DNA from: CAWDPQ01 sp963804245 | Lineage (GTDB): Bacteria; Acidobacteriota; Vicinamibacteria; Vicinamibacterales; 2-12-FULL-66-21 | DNA length: 64,000 nt | Direction of reading: 5' to 3' | Assembly (NCBI GenBank): GCA_963804245.1 | Contig: CAWDPQ010000021.1 | Span: forward strand, 111,340-175,339 | In this document: one piece after another, positions 49,284 to 58,896 of the stretch | How positions within the stretch are numbered: position 1 is the first letter of the stretch | How the letters are laid out: each line of letters starts with the position of its first letter | The notes under the pieces: generated by a model | The model's input: only the letters and a program-made list of their open reading frames with translations | What the model was told of the DNA's origin: nothing | The model's database searches: none | Made by a program: the position numbers and the translations under genes

Positions 49284-50191
49284 GCAGGACCTACCGTTTG
49301 TTTGGCGCTCAAACGCACGCCCGCGAGATCGGCCACGTACTGCGCGGCCGCGGAAAAATCGAGATCGCCTCTGCCGGCGGTGCTCGCCGCTGCAAACAGT
49401 TGCCCGACCACCGAGGTGAGGAGCAGCGGCACGTTCAGCGCCTGTCCGGAATCCACGGCCAGGTTGACGTCCTTCTTCATCAAATCCAGCCGAAATCCAG
49501 GATCGGCATTTCCGTCCAGCAGGAAACCAGGCAAGCGCAGGTCCATCATCTTCGAATACCCGGACGATGTTTTGATCACGTCGTAAAGGGTCGACGGATC
49601 GGCGCCGCAGCGGACGCCGAGCGCGAACGCCTCGCCGATCATGACCAGATGAGCGGCCGCCATCATCTGGTTGACCATCTTGACGACCTTGCCCTGCCCG
49701 ACCGGTCCGACGTGCACGATCTTCTGTCCCATGGTTTCGAGCAGCGGCCGGCATCTCTCGAGCAACCTGGCCTCACCGCCCACCATGATGGTCAGCGTGC
49801 CCTGCGCAGCGGCCGGCGTTCCACCGCTCACCGGTGCGTCGAGCACTTCACCACCCGCGGCAACGACGGCGCGCTGCACTTCCTGCATGCTCAACGCCGT
49901 TGACGAGGTCATGTCGATCAGGACCTTGCCGGGAGAGAAGCCGTGCACCACGCCATCCTCACCGAGCACCACCTCTTTGAGCTCTTTGTCGGCAGGAACG
50001 ATCGTGATGACGACGTCCGTAGCCTCGGCCACTTCCGCGGGCGACTTCAGCACCTTGGCTCCAGCCGCTGCCAGTTCGTCGGCAGGCGCACGCCGCCGGT
50101 GAATGGTCGTGAAAGTCTGATGGCCGGCGCCGACGACCCGCTTCGCCATCGGCAACCCCATCGCGCCGAGACCAATGAACCCTACTTTCAT
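49280..50191 (-). CDS. 3-hydroxyisobutyrate dehydrogenase / tartronate semialdehyde reductase-type enzyme
   Basis: A 303-residue beta-hydroxyacid dehydrogenase. The Rossmann motif is KVGFIGLGAMGLPMAKRVV (residues 2-20), the substrate-binding segment LDAPVSGGTPAAAQGTL, and the catalytic Lys lies in GQGKVVKMVNQMM. GarR, GlxR and HIBADH are relatives, so the reaction is semialdehyde to beta-hydroxy acid or the reverse. A short in-operon gap with a strong hairpin separates it from the secreted RraA-like gene upstream. Confidence 0.92.
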   Translation of the reverse strand: MKVGFIGLGAMGLPMAKRVVGAGHQTFTTIHRRRAPADELAAAGAKVLKSPAEVAEATDVVITIVPADKELKEVVLGEDGVVHGFSPGKVLIDMTSSTALSMQEVQRAVVAAGGEVLDAPVSGGTPAAAQGTLTIMVGGEARLLERCRPLLETMGQKIVHVGPVGQGKVVKMVNQMMAAAHLVMIGEAFALGVRCGADPSTLYDVIKTSSGYSKMMDLRLPGFLLDGNADPGFRLDLMKKDVNLAVDSGQALNVPLLLTSVVGQLFAAASTAGRGDLDFSAAAQYVADLAGVRLSAKQTVGPA

Positions 50192-50206
50192 CTTTGAGGC
50201 CGCCTT

Positions 50207-50367
50207 CCCCAGTTCCCCAGTTCCCCAGTTCGCTCGAGCTCCCCAGCTCCAGCTCTCTACTCAGTGCGCTTGGGGCCCCACCCCCAAGCGCTCTCGCTCG
50301 GCGACTTCGCGCCTCGCTCGGGCCGCAGGCGCTTCCCCAGTTCCCCAGTTCCCCAGTTCCCCAGCTT
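50207..50367. repeat. CCCCAGTT arrays flanking a GC hairpin inside the catabolic operon
   Basis: Tandem TTCCCCAG units occur at both ends (50207-50235 and 50333-50367). Between them is a perfect 10-bp hairpin, GCGCTTGGGG (50266-50275) and CCCCAAGCGC (50282-50291), loop CCCCAC, followed by CTCGCTCGG units. The block sits between the secreted RraA-like gene and the reductase gene, both leftward, and may tune expression between the outer-membrane/periplasmic part and the cytoplasmic part of the operon. Confidence 0.7.
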
Positions 50368-51210
50368 CTAATTCCCCCCCGGTTTCTTCGCCCAGGGATT
50401 CTGTCCGGTCTCCTTGATGTAGCGCTCGCGGGTGATGTTGTCGAGGAATGTCAGCGAAGCTTTCGCCACCTCCTCGGCTCGCTCGCGGGGAACGACGACG
50501 ACGCCGTCGCCATCGGCGACCACCACGTCGCCCGGTCGGACGAGGACACCGCCGACGGTTACCGGCCGATTGACGGATTCGAGCTCGTTGCGGCCGGGAC
50601 GAATGCCGCGAGCCAGGCGGCGGAACCAGACCGGAACCTTGTGATAGATGATCTCATCGGTGTCGGCGAGCCCGCCCCCGGTGACCAGACCAATCATCCC
50701 GAGCTTTTTCCAGGCCAGGATGTTCGACGACCCGATGCTGCGCGACTCTCCGTCGTCCATCGCATCGATGACCAGCATAGCGCCCGGATGGAGCACTTTC
50801 ATGAACGCTTCGGAGGTGACGGTGCTGTACCAGCGCCCGATGGTCTTTTGATCCATCTGCGGCTCGCGCCGGTTCGTCGGCACGTAGCGCGCCGTCACCG
50901 CGATGCCGACGGTGCGATGGGTGAACTTGTCGGTGTCTTTCCACAGGGCGTGCACCTCGGGATCGACCAACCCGATGTCCTGCAGTCCGACGACGTCCAT
51001 GCCATCGGAGACGTCCGCCACGCGGAGCCACTTGTACATCTCGAGGATCCGCTTGTTGTCCTCCTGCGTGTAGTCCTTATAGGGAATGAACAATCGGACC
51101 TTGTCAGGAATGGCGGTCTCGGCTGGCTGCTGTGCCGCGGCCATCGTGGGCGCACAGACGACAACACCCGTGATCACAGCCAACAAAACGATTCTCTTAG
51201 CTCCAGACAT
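50368..51210 (-). CDS. Secreted RraA-like protein with altered active-site motif
   Basis: A 280-residue protein with a clear signal peptide (AKRIVLLAVITGVVVCAPTM, AAAQQ). The mature part is an RraA/HMG-aldolase fold with an N-terminal extension of about 80 residues. In the motif that reads VRDID in the cytoplasmic homologue (49283), this copy has LADTD: the Asp is kept and the Arg is Ala. Substrate handling may therefore differ or be lost. ATG at 51210 is used; a GTG at 51219 is alternative, and AGGAGG lies just upstream of it. It follows the TonB receptor and precedes the reductase, so a periplasmic first step or binding role for the imported compound is plausible. Confidence 0.82.
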   Translation of the reverse strand: MSGAKRIVLLAVITGVVVCAPTMAAAQQPAETAIPDKVRLFIPYKDYTQEDNKRILEMYKWLRVADVSDGMDVVGLQDIGLVDPEVHALWKDTDKFTHRTVGIAVTARYVPTNRREPQMDQKTIGRWYSTVTSEAFMKVLHPGAMLVIDAMDDGESRSIGSSNILAWKKLGMIGLVTGGGLADTDEIIYHKVPVWFRRLARGIRPGRNELESVNRPVTVGGVLVRPGDVVVADGDGVVVVPRERAEEVAKASLTFLDNITRERYIKETGQNPWAKKPGGN

Positions 51211-51239
51211 AAACGTCACCGCCTCCTAGCGCATCACCG

Positions 51240-51276
51240 AGCACGTTGCACGTGCACGTCGCACGTCGCACGTGCC
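51240..51276. repeat. GCACGTC/GTGCACGTC array
   Basis: A short array of ACGTTGCACGTGCACGTCGC type units lies between the TonB receptor stop (51278) and the secreted RraA-like start (51210). It is the same unit family as 6110-6164 and contains the palindrome GCACGTGC, so it can fold. Confidence 0.6.
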
Positions 51277-51277
51277 T

Positions 51278-54200
51278 CTACCAAATGACTTTGGCCGCCA
51301 GCTGAATGACCCGGCCTGACGCCGGCGCCGGTGATCCGTCCGAACGTCGCAGACGACAGGCTGCGTGTTCGGACCGTTGAAATTCACCTGGTTGAACGCA
51401 TTGAAGAACTCGCCGCGCAGCTGCACGCGCAGGTCCGGGCCAAGATTGACGTAGCGCATGAGCGCAAAGTCGCTGGTCCTGTCCGCCGGTCCGTAAATCA
51501 AGCCGCGTCTGGCGTCGCCGTAAATCCCGCGCGGAATGCTGTTGAGCGGAACGAATGCCGCGGTGTTGAAGTACTGCGCGATCATGTCGGATGTGCTGCT
51601 GTGATCGCGGCGCAGATCGTCGGCCGTGGTACCCGACACGAGCAGCGGATACTGGCCGTTTGGCTGCAGGATGCCGTTCTGCGCGACGTCGGAACCCGTC
51701 GTGAACACGAGCGGGCTGCCGGACTGAAACCGGTGGAAGCCGGTCAAGGTCCAGCCGTTCAGCAAGGCGCCCACGATCGCGTTTCCAAACGTGTGCTGCG
51801 GGCTCCAGACCCACGAGCCCGCGAACACATGACGACGGTCGAGGAAGGAGGGCCCCCACAGCGACTCGAGATCGAACGGATTCGGGATGTTGCTGATGAG
51901 ACCCGTGGTGTTCTCCGGCTGGTTCGTCCGGTTGCTCGACAACGCGTACGACGCCGAGAACGAGAACGTGCGCGCCATCCGCCGATCGACCCGCAGCTGC
52001 ATGCTGTGGTACGTGCTGTCGAAGAAGTTGCCGAGAACACGCGACTGCGCGCTGATGATGCCAGGACTGAACGGCACCCGCTCCTCGATGTTCTGCGCAG
52101 ACGGCGGTAGTCCGGTTATTGGTGAGTTGATGAAGGGCGCCGCGTTGAAGTAGTTATGACCCACCAGATCCCTGCCGATCTTGCCGACATAAGCTCCTTC
52201 GACGGCAAGGTTGCGACCGAGCTGACGCTGCAGCGACACGCTGAAGTGGTGGGTGTAGCTCGTCCTCAGGTCCTGATCGGTATAGACGATGCGGATGGGT
52301 ACCGGATATTGGGTGCAGCTCAGACCCGGGTAAGTCGAGATCGGGCGAGCAGCCGAACCTGCCGGGTGATTCCGGCGGCGGCTCGGTCTGGCCCAGCGAT
52401 CCGAACGGATCCTCAATCCTTCCCTGCCGAAGCTGCGTCGTCCCGCGCCACGGACCTTCTGCGGCGTGGGTCGTCTCGCCGTTGATCTGCTGGTAGAAGA
52501 TGCCGTAGCCGCCACGGATGACGGTCTTCGCATCACCGGTGAGATCCCACGCCGCACCGAGGCGAGGGGCAAAGTTGTTGAGATCGCTGTTGGTCAAGCG
52601 GCCGGGCAATCCGGGATCGCCTGGAAACAGAATGCCCGTAGGCGCGTCGGTCACCACGGTGGACTGGACGCCAGGCACCCAGGTCGTGTGCCGGCCGCCT
52701 TTCTGGTCGAACGGGATGAAAGGCTCGTAGCGCAGGCCATAGTTCAGCGTCAATCGCGGATGCATTTTCCACGAGTCTTCGATGAACGCCTGGTGTTTCA
52801 CCGTGGACGGACTGTGATCGGCAATGCCAAACTCGATCGTCGATTGATCGAATGCACCAATCATGAAGTCGGCGATGGCGTTGCCGGTTCGGGTAAGCCC
52901 GTGAAGCTGGCCTGACGCAGGAGCGCCAGGTTGAACTCGAAGACCGGCCGGATGAACTCGTAACCCCACTTCATCGTGTGGTTGCCGGTGGTGAACGTCA
53001 TCGTGTCCTTGATCTGCCAGCTGTAATAGTCCTGAGCGTTCACGCCCGGATAGTTCAGATTGATCGAGCCGGAAACCGAGTAGGTCATACCCCGCCCATC
53101 GTTGCCCACGTCGACGTTGACGCCCTGATCGCGCGGGGCGATCTGGGTGAGCGCTCCCCCTCCGGATGTGGACGTCAGATAGGAGAAGGTGGCTTCGTTC
53201 ACCAGCCGGGGTCCGAAGATGTGCGAGTCGCTGATGGCGAACTGGTTCACATCGCTGAAAACGCCCTGCTCCACGTAGTTCACGTTGCCCGGCCACGAGG
53301 TGCTGTCGCTGCGGTCGGCGAAGAAGTGCGCGTTGAGCTGGTTACTGCCGGAAAAGTGGTAGTCGCCTCGAGCCATGTAAACCGCGTGATCGCGCGGCGA
53401 GGGCGCCAGCGTCACGACCGTGCCGCTCGCTGAAGAGGGTACGTGCTGTTGGAGCAGCCCTCGCGACACCGAGCTGATGCAACTCGCGCTGATGATGTTG
53501 CCGGAAACGCACGGGTTGCCGCTGCTGTCGAGAAATGGCGCGTTCGTGATGGGGTTCACCGGGTTCCGCAACTGGGTACTGAGCGCGGTGAAGTTGCCGG
53601 CGCGCTGCGCATCGGTCGGGACGACTGTCTGACTCGATCCGGCCTCCGCCCGATCCCACAGTCGCTGATAGGAACCGAACCAGAAAAGTTTGTTGCGGAT
53701 CACTGCGCCGCCGGCGCTGGCACCGGCCTGATTCTGCTTCTGCTGGGGCTTGCGCGTCTGGAAGAAGCTGCGGGCATTCAGCGCCGAGTTGCGGTGAAAC
53801 TCCCACGCGGTGCCGTGGAAGTCATTCGATCCGGCCTTCGAGACGATGCTCACCTGGCTGCCGGCGGTGTGGCCGTATTCAGCCGAGAAATTGTGCGCCT
53901 GGATGCGGATCTCCTGCACCGCATCGGGCGGCGGCGGATTGAACCCGGTGGTCTGATTGAAGTGGGTGAAGACGGAGCCGTTCAGCGTGAACAGGTTGTG
54001 ATTCGTGTTGCCGCCGTTGACCGACATGATCGGTCCCTGCCGGCCGTCGGAAGTGTCCTGTTGCGCGCGGATGTTGGTCACGTTGGCAGACATGCCGGCG
54101 AGCGCCACGACGTTGCGGCCGTTCATCGGCAGGTCCTGCACGCGCTGGTCGTCGATCAGGTTCGACTGCGTGGCGTTTCGCGTTTCCACCATCGACGGCC

Positions 54201-54570
54201 GCCCCGAGACGATCACTTCCTCGGCGAGTCCCCCGACCTTGAGCATGAAGTCCAGGCGGACGTTGGCGCCGGCCGTGACCTCGATGTCCTTCTGTACCTG
54301 GGTCTCGAACCCGCTCATCTCGACCTTGACGAGGTATCTGCCGCGAGGGAGCGCCTGGAGGTCGAAGAAGCCGGTCGAGTTCGTTGGAGTGGAGCGCACG
54401 AGTTGCTGCCCTTCCAACGCAGCCGTCACCGTGGCGCCCGGCATCGCGCCGCCGCCCTGGTCCTGCACGTAGCCGCTGATGGTGCCACCGACCTGCGCCT
54501 CGAGGGCGGAGGGCTGCAGCAGAACCAGCAGCGCGAAAAGAACACCGAACAAAGACAGGCCACGTCGCAT
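51278..54570 (-). pseudogene. TonB-dependent receptor of the catabolic operon, three frameshifts
   Basis: An outer-membrane receptor of about 1097 residues. The signal peptide is LSLFGVLFALLVLLQPSA. A CarboxypepD_reg-like domain (GYVQDQGGGAMPGATVTAAL), a plug (PMNGRNVVALAGMSANVT, LFTLNGSVFTHFNQTTGFN, SAEYGHTAGSQVSIVSK) and a long barrel follow. Frames change near 52898-52900 (one G missing from a G run), about 52340-52375, and about 51345-51365; the true C-terminus ends LAAKVIW at 51278. Indels in G/C runs suggest consensus errors. As first gene of the leftward run it should import the substrate that the downstream enzymes oxidise. Confidence 0.85.
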
Positions 54571-54711
54571 CGCCCTAACCCCCTCTTTCGTGAAGAGCGC
54601 CGTCCATCGAAGGGTTGCCCTGACGGGTTGCCAATGAATGAGTCGAGTTTTCCTCATCAAACTTGCCGTTTGTTGAAGCCAGCCGGCCGCAGCGCCGGCA
54701 CACCGGCGATA

Positions 54712-54740
54712 AAATATATCCTGCAAAATACAGTAACAAA
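54712..54740 (-). promoter_or_regulatory. Candidate sigma-70-like promoter of the TonB/catabolic operon
   Basis: On the minus strand TTGTTA (54735-54740) and TATTTT (54712-54717) are separated by 17 nt, inside a locally AT-rich stretch and 142 nt upstream of the receptor start. The spacer contains CTG-TATTTTG-CAG, a short dyad. The score is modest; a start-site map would be needed. Confidence 0.35.
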
Positions 54741-54839
54741 TCAAGCTTTTTCTTTTCCGTGTGCCCAGCTCGTGCGACGTGCTCAGCCGCGGCGTCCTTT
54801 CCGAGACCCAGAGCCACCCGAGCGGCATGTTCTCAACGC

Positions 54840-54916
54840 GTCGCGGGGCACGTCGCACGCTCGCACTCGCTCGGCCGCTTCGCACCTCGCACGTCGCACG
54901 TCGCACGTCGCACGTG
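54840..54916. repeat. GCACGTC tandem array upstream of the VWFA gene
   Basis: Degenerate GCACGTCGCACGCTCGC units lead into four near-perfect GCACGTC copies (about 54887-54916). It is 65 nt upstream of the VWFA start. Same unit family as 6110-6164 and 51240-51276. Confidence 0.7.
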
Positions 54917-54981
54917 TGAGACACTAGTCTTGCCTGCCTGCTTGCGTGCGGTGTCGTGACACCGCGTCCCGGGACTCTTCC

Positions 54982-55956
54982 ATGAATTCGATTGTGAAGA
55001 CACTTCTCACAGCTGTTGGCCTGACTGCTCTCCTGACGGCCCCGACGCCGGCGCGCCAGCAGGCCCCGATCCGCAGCGGCGCGCGAACCGTCGCTGTTTA
55101 CACCACCGTCACCGACAAAGACGGACGTCTCATTCCGGATCTGGCGAGCGACGAATTCGAGATCTACGACAACGGCAAGCTGCAACCGACCACGGTGTTC
55201 TCCAGCGAGCTTCAGCCGATTACGGTCGTCATGATGCTCGACCGCAGCGGCAGCATGCGCGGCAACTTCGGACTGGTCGAGGCGGCGGGCGAGGCGTTCG
55301 TGCGACGGCTGCGCCCGGAGGACAGGGCGCGGATTGGCAGCTTCGCCGGGCGCATTCAAGTCGACCCGGAAAACTTCACCAACGATCAGGAGCAGTTGAT
55401 CCGGATTCTGCGGACGGAGCTGCAGCAGGAGGGGCCGACGCCGCTGTGGAATGCCGTCAACGTGGCAATCACCAGTCTGCTGCCTGAGCAGGGCCGCCGC
55501 GTCGTGCTCATCTTCACGGATGGCGAGGACAACCCGATGAACTTCAAGTTCAACAACCAGAGCGTCATGGACGTCATGGATCGGGCGCAGCGCGAGAACG
55601 TGATGGTCTACGCAATCGGTCTCGAGAGCCGCGGAATGCCGGCGGGCGGGCGCGGTGGGTTCGGCGGCGGCGGATTCGGCGGCGGCTTCGGCGGTAGCGG
55701 GATGACGCAGCGGCCGGATCCCGGGCTGGCCAAGATCGCGGGTGAGACCGGAGGGGGGTATTTCGAACTGACGCGAGCCGAGGATCTCGCGTCTACGTTT
55801 GCTCGCGTCGCCGACGAATTGCACCGCCAGTACGCGCTCGGATTCGAACCGTCGAAGCTCGACGACAAGACGCACAAGCTCGAGGTCAAGATCAAACAGC
55901 CAGGCGCCAAAGCACGCGCGCGAAAGAGCTACGTCGCGTCGAGAGAGAAGAGCTGA
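54982..55956 (+). CDS. Secreted VWFA-related-domain protein
   Basis: A 324-residue exported protein (signal IVKTLLTAVGLTALLTAPTP). A short beta domain (TVAVYTTVTDKDGRLIPDL) precedes a von Willebrand A domain whose MIDAS motif is complete: MMLDRSGSM, then TPLWNAV and FTDGEDN. A Gly-rich insert (GGRGGFGGGGFGGGFGG) follows, and the C-terminus ends GAKARARKSYVASREKS. This VWFA-related family is expanded in Acidobacteriota and probably mediates metal-dependent protein binding outside the cell. ATG at 54982 is chosen. A paralogue lies at 63042 on the other strand. Confidence 0.88.
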   Translation: MNSIVKTLLTAVGLTALLTAPTPARQQAPIRSGARTVAVYTTVTDKDGRLIPDLASDEFEIYDNGKLQPTTVFSSELQPITVVMMLDRSGSMRGNFGLVEAAGEAFVRRLRPEDRARIGSFAGRIQVDPENFTNDQEQLIRILRTELQQEGPTPLWNAVNVAITSLLPEQGRRVVLIFTDGEDNPMNFKFNNQSVMDVMDRAQRENVMVYAIGLESRGMPAGGRGGFGGGGFGGGFGGSGMTQRPDPGLAKIAGETGGGYFELTRAEDLASTFARVADELHRQYALGFEPSKLDDKTHKLEVKIKQPGAKARARKSYVASREKS

Positions 55957-56257
55957 ACCGCTTCGCGGTGAACCCTCCGTCGTTCGGTCGATCACCCTGT
56001 TTTTGCGAAGGGGAAAGGTAGACCTTGACGCGCATCCGCGCGAGGTTCATGCTGGCGTTAACTCGCCTTCGTAAGGAGGCACCGTGAGTGAACCACCGGG
56101 CTAAGTAGGGTCTCACGGGGTTCTGCCGCCCCTCGCGCCGCGTTGCTACGAACGCTTCATCTCGAGCACGCGGACCCATCCACTGAGGCGGCAGAGCCCC
56201 GCGCAGCCATCGCTTCCATCGCGACTCAATTCCCTTCCCAAATCGTTTGGTACTTGT
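55957..56257. other. 301-nt gap without a recognisable gene
   Basis: Mixed sequence between convergent genes. A small AACCGCTTCGCGGT dyad lies directly after the VWFA stop and may help termination. At 56073-56079 AAGGAGG precedes GTG, opening a six-codon frame; see the rejected list. Nothing else stands out. Confidence 0.4.
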
Positions 56258-56678
56258 TCAGATTTTGAACGGCCGTTCCACGCCGTTGATGACGACGATG
56301 TAGCTGCCGGATTCGAAACTGCCTTCGAGGCGCACCGACACTGTTGTCGCCTGGATGACTTGCGCACAGACTCCAGTACCCCGCCGTACCGGAATGGACA
56401 CGATCACCTTGTTGCCGTCGCGCCGCTGCGTCACCGTCCCGACGGCGGCGCAGGGATCGGGAAGCGAGCCCTTTGACCTGCACGGATACCTGCGCCGGAA
56501 ACGACGTGGCGATCAACACGGTCGCATCGTCGACGTGCAGGAGCGTCCCCTCATCGGTGCGCAGGTTGGTGTCGCCCGGAGACGCGGGCGGCGTGGCGAC
56601 CGAGCTGGCACACGACGTCGCGAGCGCCAGGCCTAAACAGATGAGCGAGAGACGTAACGTAGAGGCCATCCCAGTCAT
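56258..56678 (-). CDS. Small lipoprotein, one frameshift
   Basis: A protein of about 140 residues with a lipoprotein signal (SLICLGLALATSCASS). The mature part is beta-rich: GTLLHVDDATVLIATSFPAQ, then, after one extra G in a run at plus positions 56469-56471, GSLPDPCAAVGTVTQRRDG, VSIPVRRGTGVCAQV and GSYIVVINGVERPFKI. The two Cys may form a disulfide. No named family is recognised with confidence. The start is ATG at 56678 (another at 56669). It follows the M3 peptidase gene on the same strand, 37 nt away. Confidence 0.6.
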
Positions 56679-56714
56679 AACGCACCTGCCATGGTTCTCA
56701 GCTGTTGGCAAAAC

Positions 56715-58856
56715 TCATTCATTCGTCGGAAATCCGCGCTTCTCCAGAAGGGCCTTCACGTCCGGGTCCCGGCCGCGGAATCGCCGGTAGGCTTCCGCGC
56801 GGTCGATGGCGTTCCCGTTGGACAGAATGTGCTCGCGCATGCGATCGGCCATCTTCTTGTCCCAGGCGCCGCCAGCTTCGAGGAATGCCTTCCACGTATC
56901 GGCGGCCATCACATCCGACCACAGGTAGCTGTAATAGCCGGCCGAATAGGCGTCGCTGCCGAACAAGTGATCGAAGTGCGGCAGCCGGTGGCGCAGGGCG
57001 ATCTCGCGAGGCATGCCGATGCGCGCGAGCTGCTCGCGCTCGAACACTCGCGGGTCGACGTTTCCATCGGGCCGGGTGTGCATCTCCATGTCGATGATGG
57101 CGGCAGCGAGATATTCCACTGTCTCGTAGCCTTGATTGAACTTCTCCGACTGCTCGATCTTCTCGACGAGCGCCTGCGGCATCGGCTCGTTGGTCTTGTG
57201 ATGCCGGGCGAACTTGTCGAGCACTTCGCGTGTCAGCAGCCAGTGCTCGTTGACCTGGGAGGGGTACTCGACGAAGTCGCGCGGCGTCGTTGACAGCGCT
57301 GGATAGGTCACGTCCTGCAGCAGCGAGTGCAGCGCATGTCCGAACTCGTGGAACAGGGTCGTCGCATCGTCTAGAGAGATGAGCGTCGCTTCGCCTGCCG
57401 CAGCCTTGACGAAATTGTTGTTGTTGGACGAGATCGCGGTCACCGCCGCAGGGAACCTGTGCTGAGTACGGTAGCTGGACGCCCAGGCGCCCGAACGCTT
57501 GCCCGCTCTCGCGAAGTTGTCGAGGTAGAACAGGCCGCGATGCGCACCGGTTGGCGCATCGGTCACTTCGAATACGCGCACGTCGGGATGAAAGACCGGT
57601 ACCTTGCCCGTGATCTCCGCGAAGCGGATGTCGTAGCGGCGTTCGGCCGACCACAACGCGGCGGCAACCATGTTGTTCAGCTCGAAATACGGTTTCAACT
57701 GTGCCTGTTCGAGGTCGTACTTCGCCTTGCGCACCTTCTCCGCGTAGAAAAGGTAGTCCCAGGGTTCGATCGCGGCGGCAGTCGCGTTCTCCTTCGTCGC
57801 GATCCCCTGCATGACCGCCACTTCTTCCTTCACTCGAGCCACGGCGGCCGGCCAGACTTTCATCATCAGCGCCTGCGCGGCTTTCGGGTCGCGCGCCATG
57901 GTGTCTGACATGCGCCAGTGCGCATGACTGACAAAGTCGAGCAGCGTCGCACGTTCTGCACGCAGCTTGACGATCTTCGCGATCGTCGCATTCGTATCGT
58001 TCTCGTTGCCGCTATCGCCGCGGCTCTTGAACTTCTTCCAGACTTTCTCGCGCAGGTCGCGGCGAGTGGAGAATGTGAGGAACGGATCGACGCTGGACCG
58101 CGTGTTCAGGATCGCCCATTTGCCAGAGAGCCCGCGCTCGTCCGCGGCGGCCTTCGCCGCCGAAACCATCGAGCCTGGCAGTCCAGCGAGATCAGACTCA
58201 TGCTCGAGCACCGTCCAGGTGTTTTCGTCCGCCAGGACTTTCGCCCGAAATTCCGAGAACAACGTGGCCAGCTGCTGGTTGATCTCGGACAGCCGCCTCT
58301 TCTGGTTGTCGTCGAGACGGGCTCCACGACGCACGAACGATTCGTAGGTCCGTTCGACGAGCCGCTTCTGTTCGGCCGTTAGCTGCGACTGCCCCAGCGA
58401 CCGGTACACCATCTCGATTCGCTTGAACAATCCCGGGTTGAACGCAATCGCATCTTCCGCCGCGGCAAGCTTCGGCTGCCACTCCCGGTCGAGTGCCTGA
58501 ATTTCGGATGTCCCGATGTTCTGGCGCAGCACTCCGAACAGTCGTGCGACACGATCGAGCGTCTCACCGGAGCGCTCCAGGGCGGCGAGCGTGTTTTCGA
58601 ACGTCGGCGCGGCTGGATCCGAGGCAATGACATTGATTTCGGTGCGCTGCTCAGCCAGCGCGGCCTCGAACGCCTCCGGAAAGAGTTCCGGCTTCGCCTT
58701 GTCCCACGGCGGCACGCCGCCGTATGGGCCGGTCCATGGAGCGACCAGCGGATTCGAATGGCCGGTGGCCGTCTGTCTGTTCGTCGCGGTGAGGGCGGCG
58801 AACACAGCCAGGCCCGCGCCGAGGATGAGCGGTGTCAGCAAGGGATGATCGGTCAT
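56715..58856 (-). CDS. M3 family oligopeptidase (peptidyl-dipeptidase Dcp-like)
   Basis: A 713-residue zinc metallopeptidase. The zinc motif is HEFGHALH (residues ~503-510, TLFHEFGHALHSLLQ), with the third ligand Glu about 25-30 residues later in FVEYPSQVNEHWL. A signal-like N-terminus (LILGAGLAVFAALTA) suggests export. Length and order match the Dcp/oligopeptidase A branch, which removes C-terminal dipeptides from oligopeptides. GGVPPWDKAKPELFPEAFEAAL near the N-terminus is typical of Dcp. The frame is intact. Confidence 0.92.
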   Translation of the reverse strand: MTDHPLLTPLILGAGLAVFAALTATNRQTATGHSNPLVAPWTGPYGGVPPWDKAKPELFPEAFEAALAEQRTEINVIASDPAAPTFENTLAALERSGETLDRVARLFGVLRQNIGTSEIQALDREWQPKLAAAEDAIAFNPGLFKRIEMVYRSLGQSQLTAEQKRLVERTYESFVRRGARLDDNQKRRLSEINQQLATLFSEFRAKVLADENTWTVLEHESDLAGLPGSMVSAAKAAADERGLSGKWAILNTRSSVDPFLTFSTRRDLREKVWKKFKSRGDSGNENDTNATIAKIVKLRAERATLLDFVSHAHWRMSDTMARDPKAAQALMMKVWPAAVARVKEEVAVMQGIATKENATAAAIEPWDYLFYAEKVRKAKYDLEQAQLKPYFELNNMVAAALWSAERRYDIRFAEITGKVPVFHPDVRVFEVTDAPTGAHRGLFYLDNFARAGKRSGAWASSYRTQHRFPAAVTAISSNNNNFVKAAAGEATLISLDDATTLFHEFGHALHSLLQDVTYPALSTTPRDFVEYPSQVNEHWLLTREVLDKFARHHKTNEPMPQALVEKIEQSEKFNQGYETVEYLAAAIIDMEMHTRPDGNVDPRVFEREQLARIGMPREIALRHRLPHFDHLFGSDAYSAGYYSYLWSDVMAADTWKAFLEAGGAWDKKMADRMREHILSNGNAIDRAEAYRRFRGRDPDVKALLEKRGFPTNE

Positions 58857-58896
58857 GGCAGTGGACTGACTCTAGGGTAGCATCGACTTCCGGGCT

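Larger units (their letters stand above)
54571..54981. other. 411-nt divergent gap between TonB receptor and VWFA gene
   Basis: The left part (54700-54750) is the most AT-rich stretch of the neighbourhood and holds the promoter candidate listed below. The right part (54840-54916) is an array of GCACGTC / CTCGCAC units. No coherent protein is encoded in any frame. Confidence 0.5.

Noticed and set aside
56084..56104. AAGGAGG followed by GTG and a six-codon peptide
   Set aside because: A leader peptide would need a downstream rightward gene; none exists, since the next genes on the right run leftward.
55892..56179. 95-codon leftward frame overlapping the VWFA 3' end
   Set aside because: It overlaps a confident gene antisense and has Arg/Ser-rich composition.
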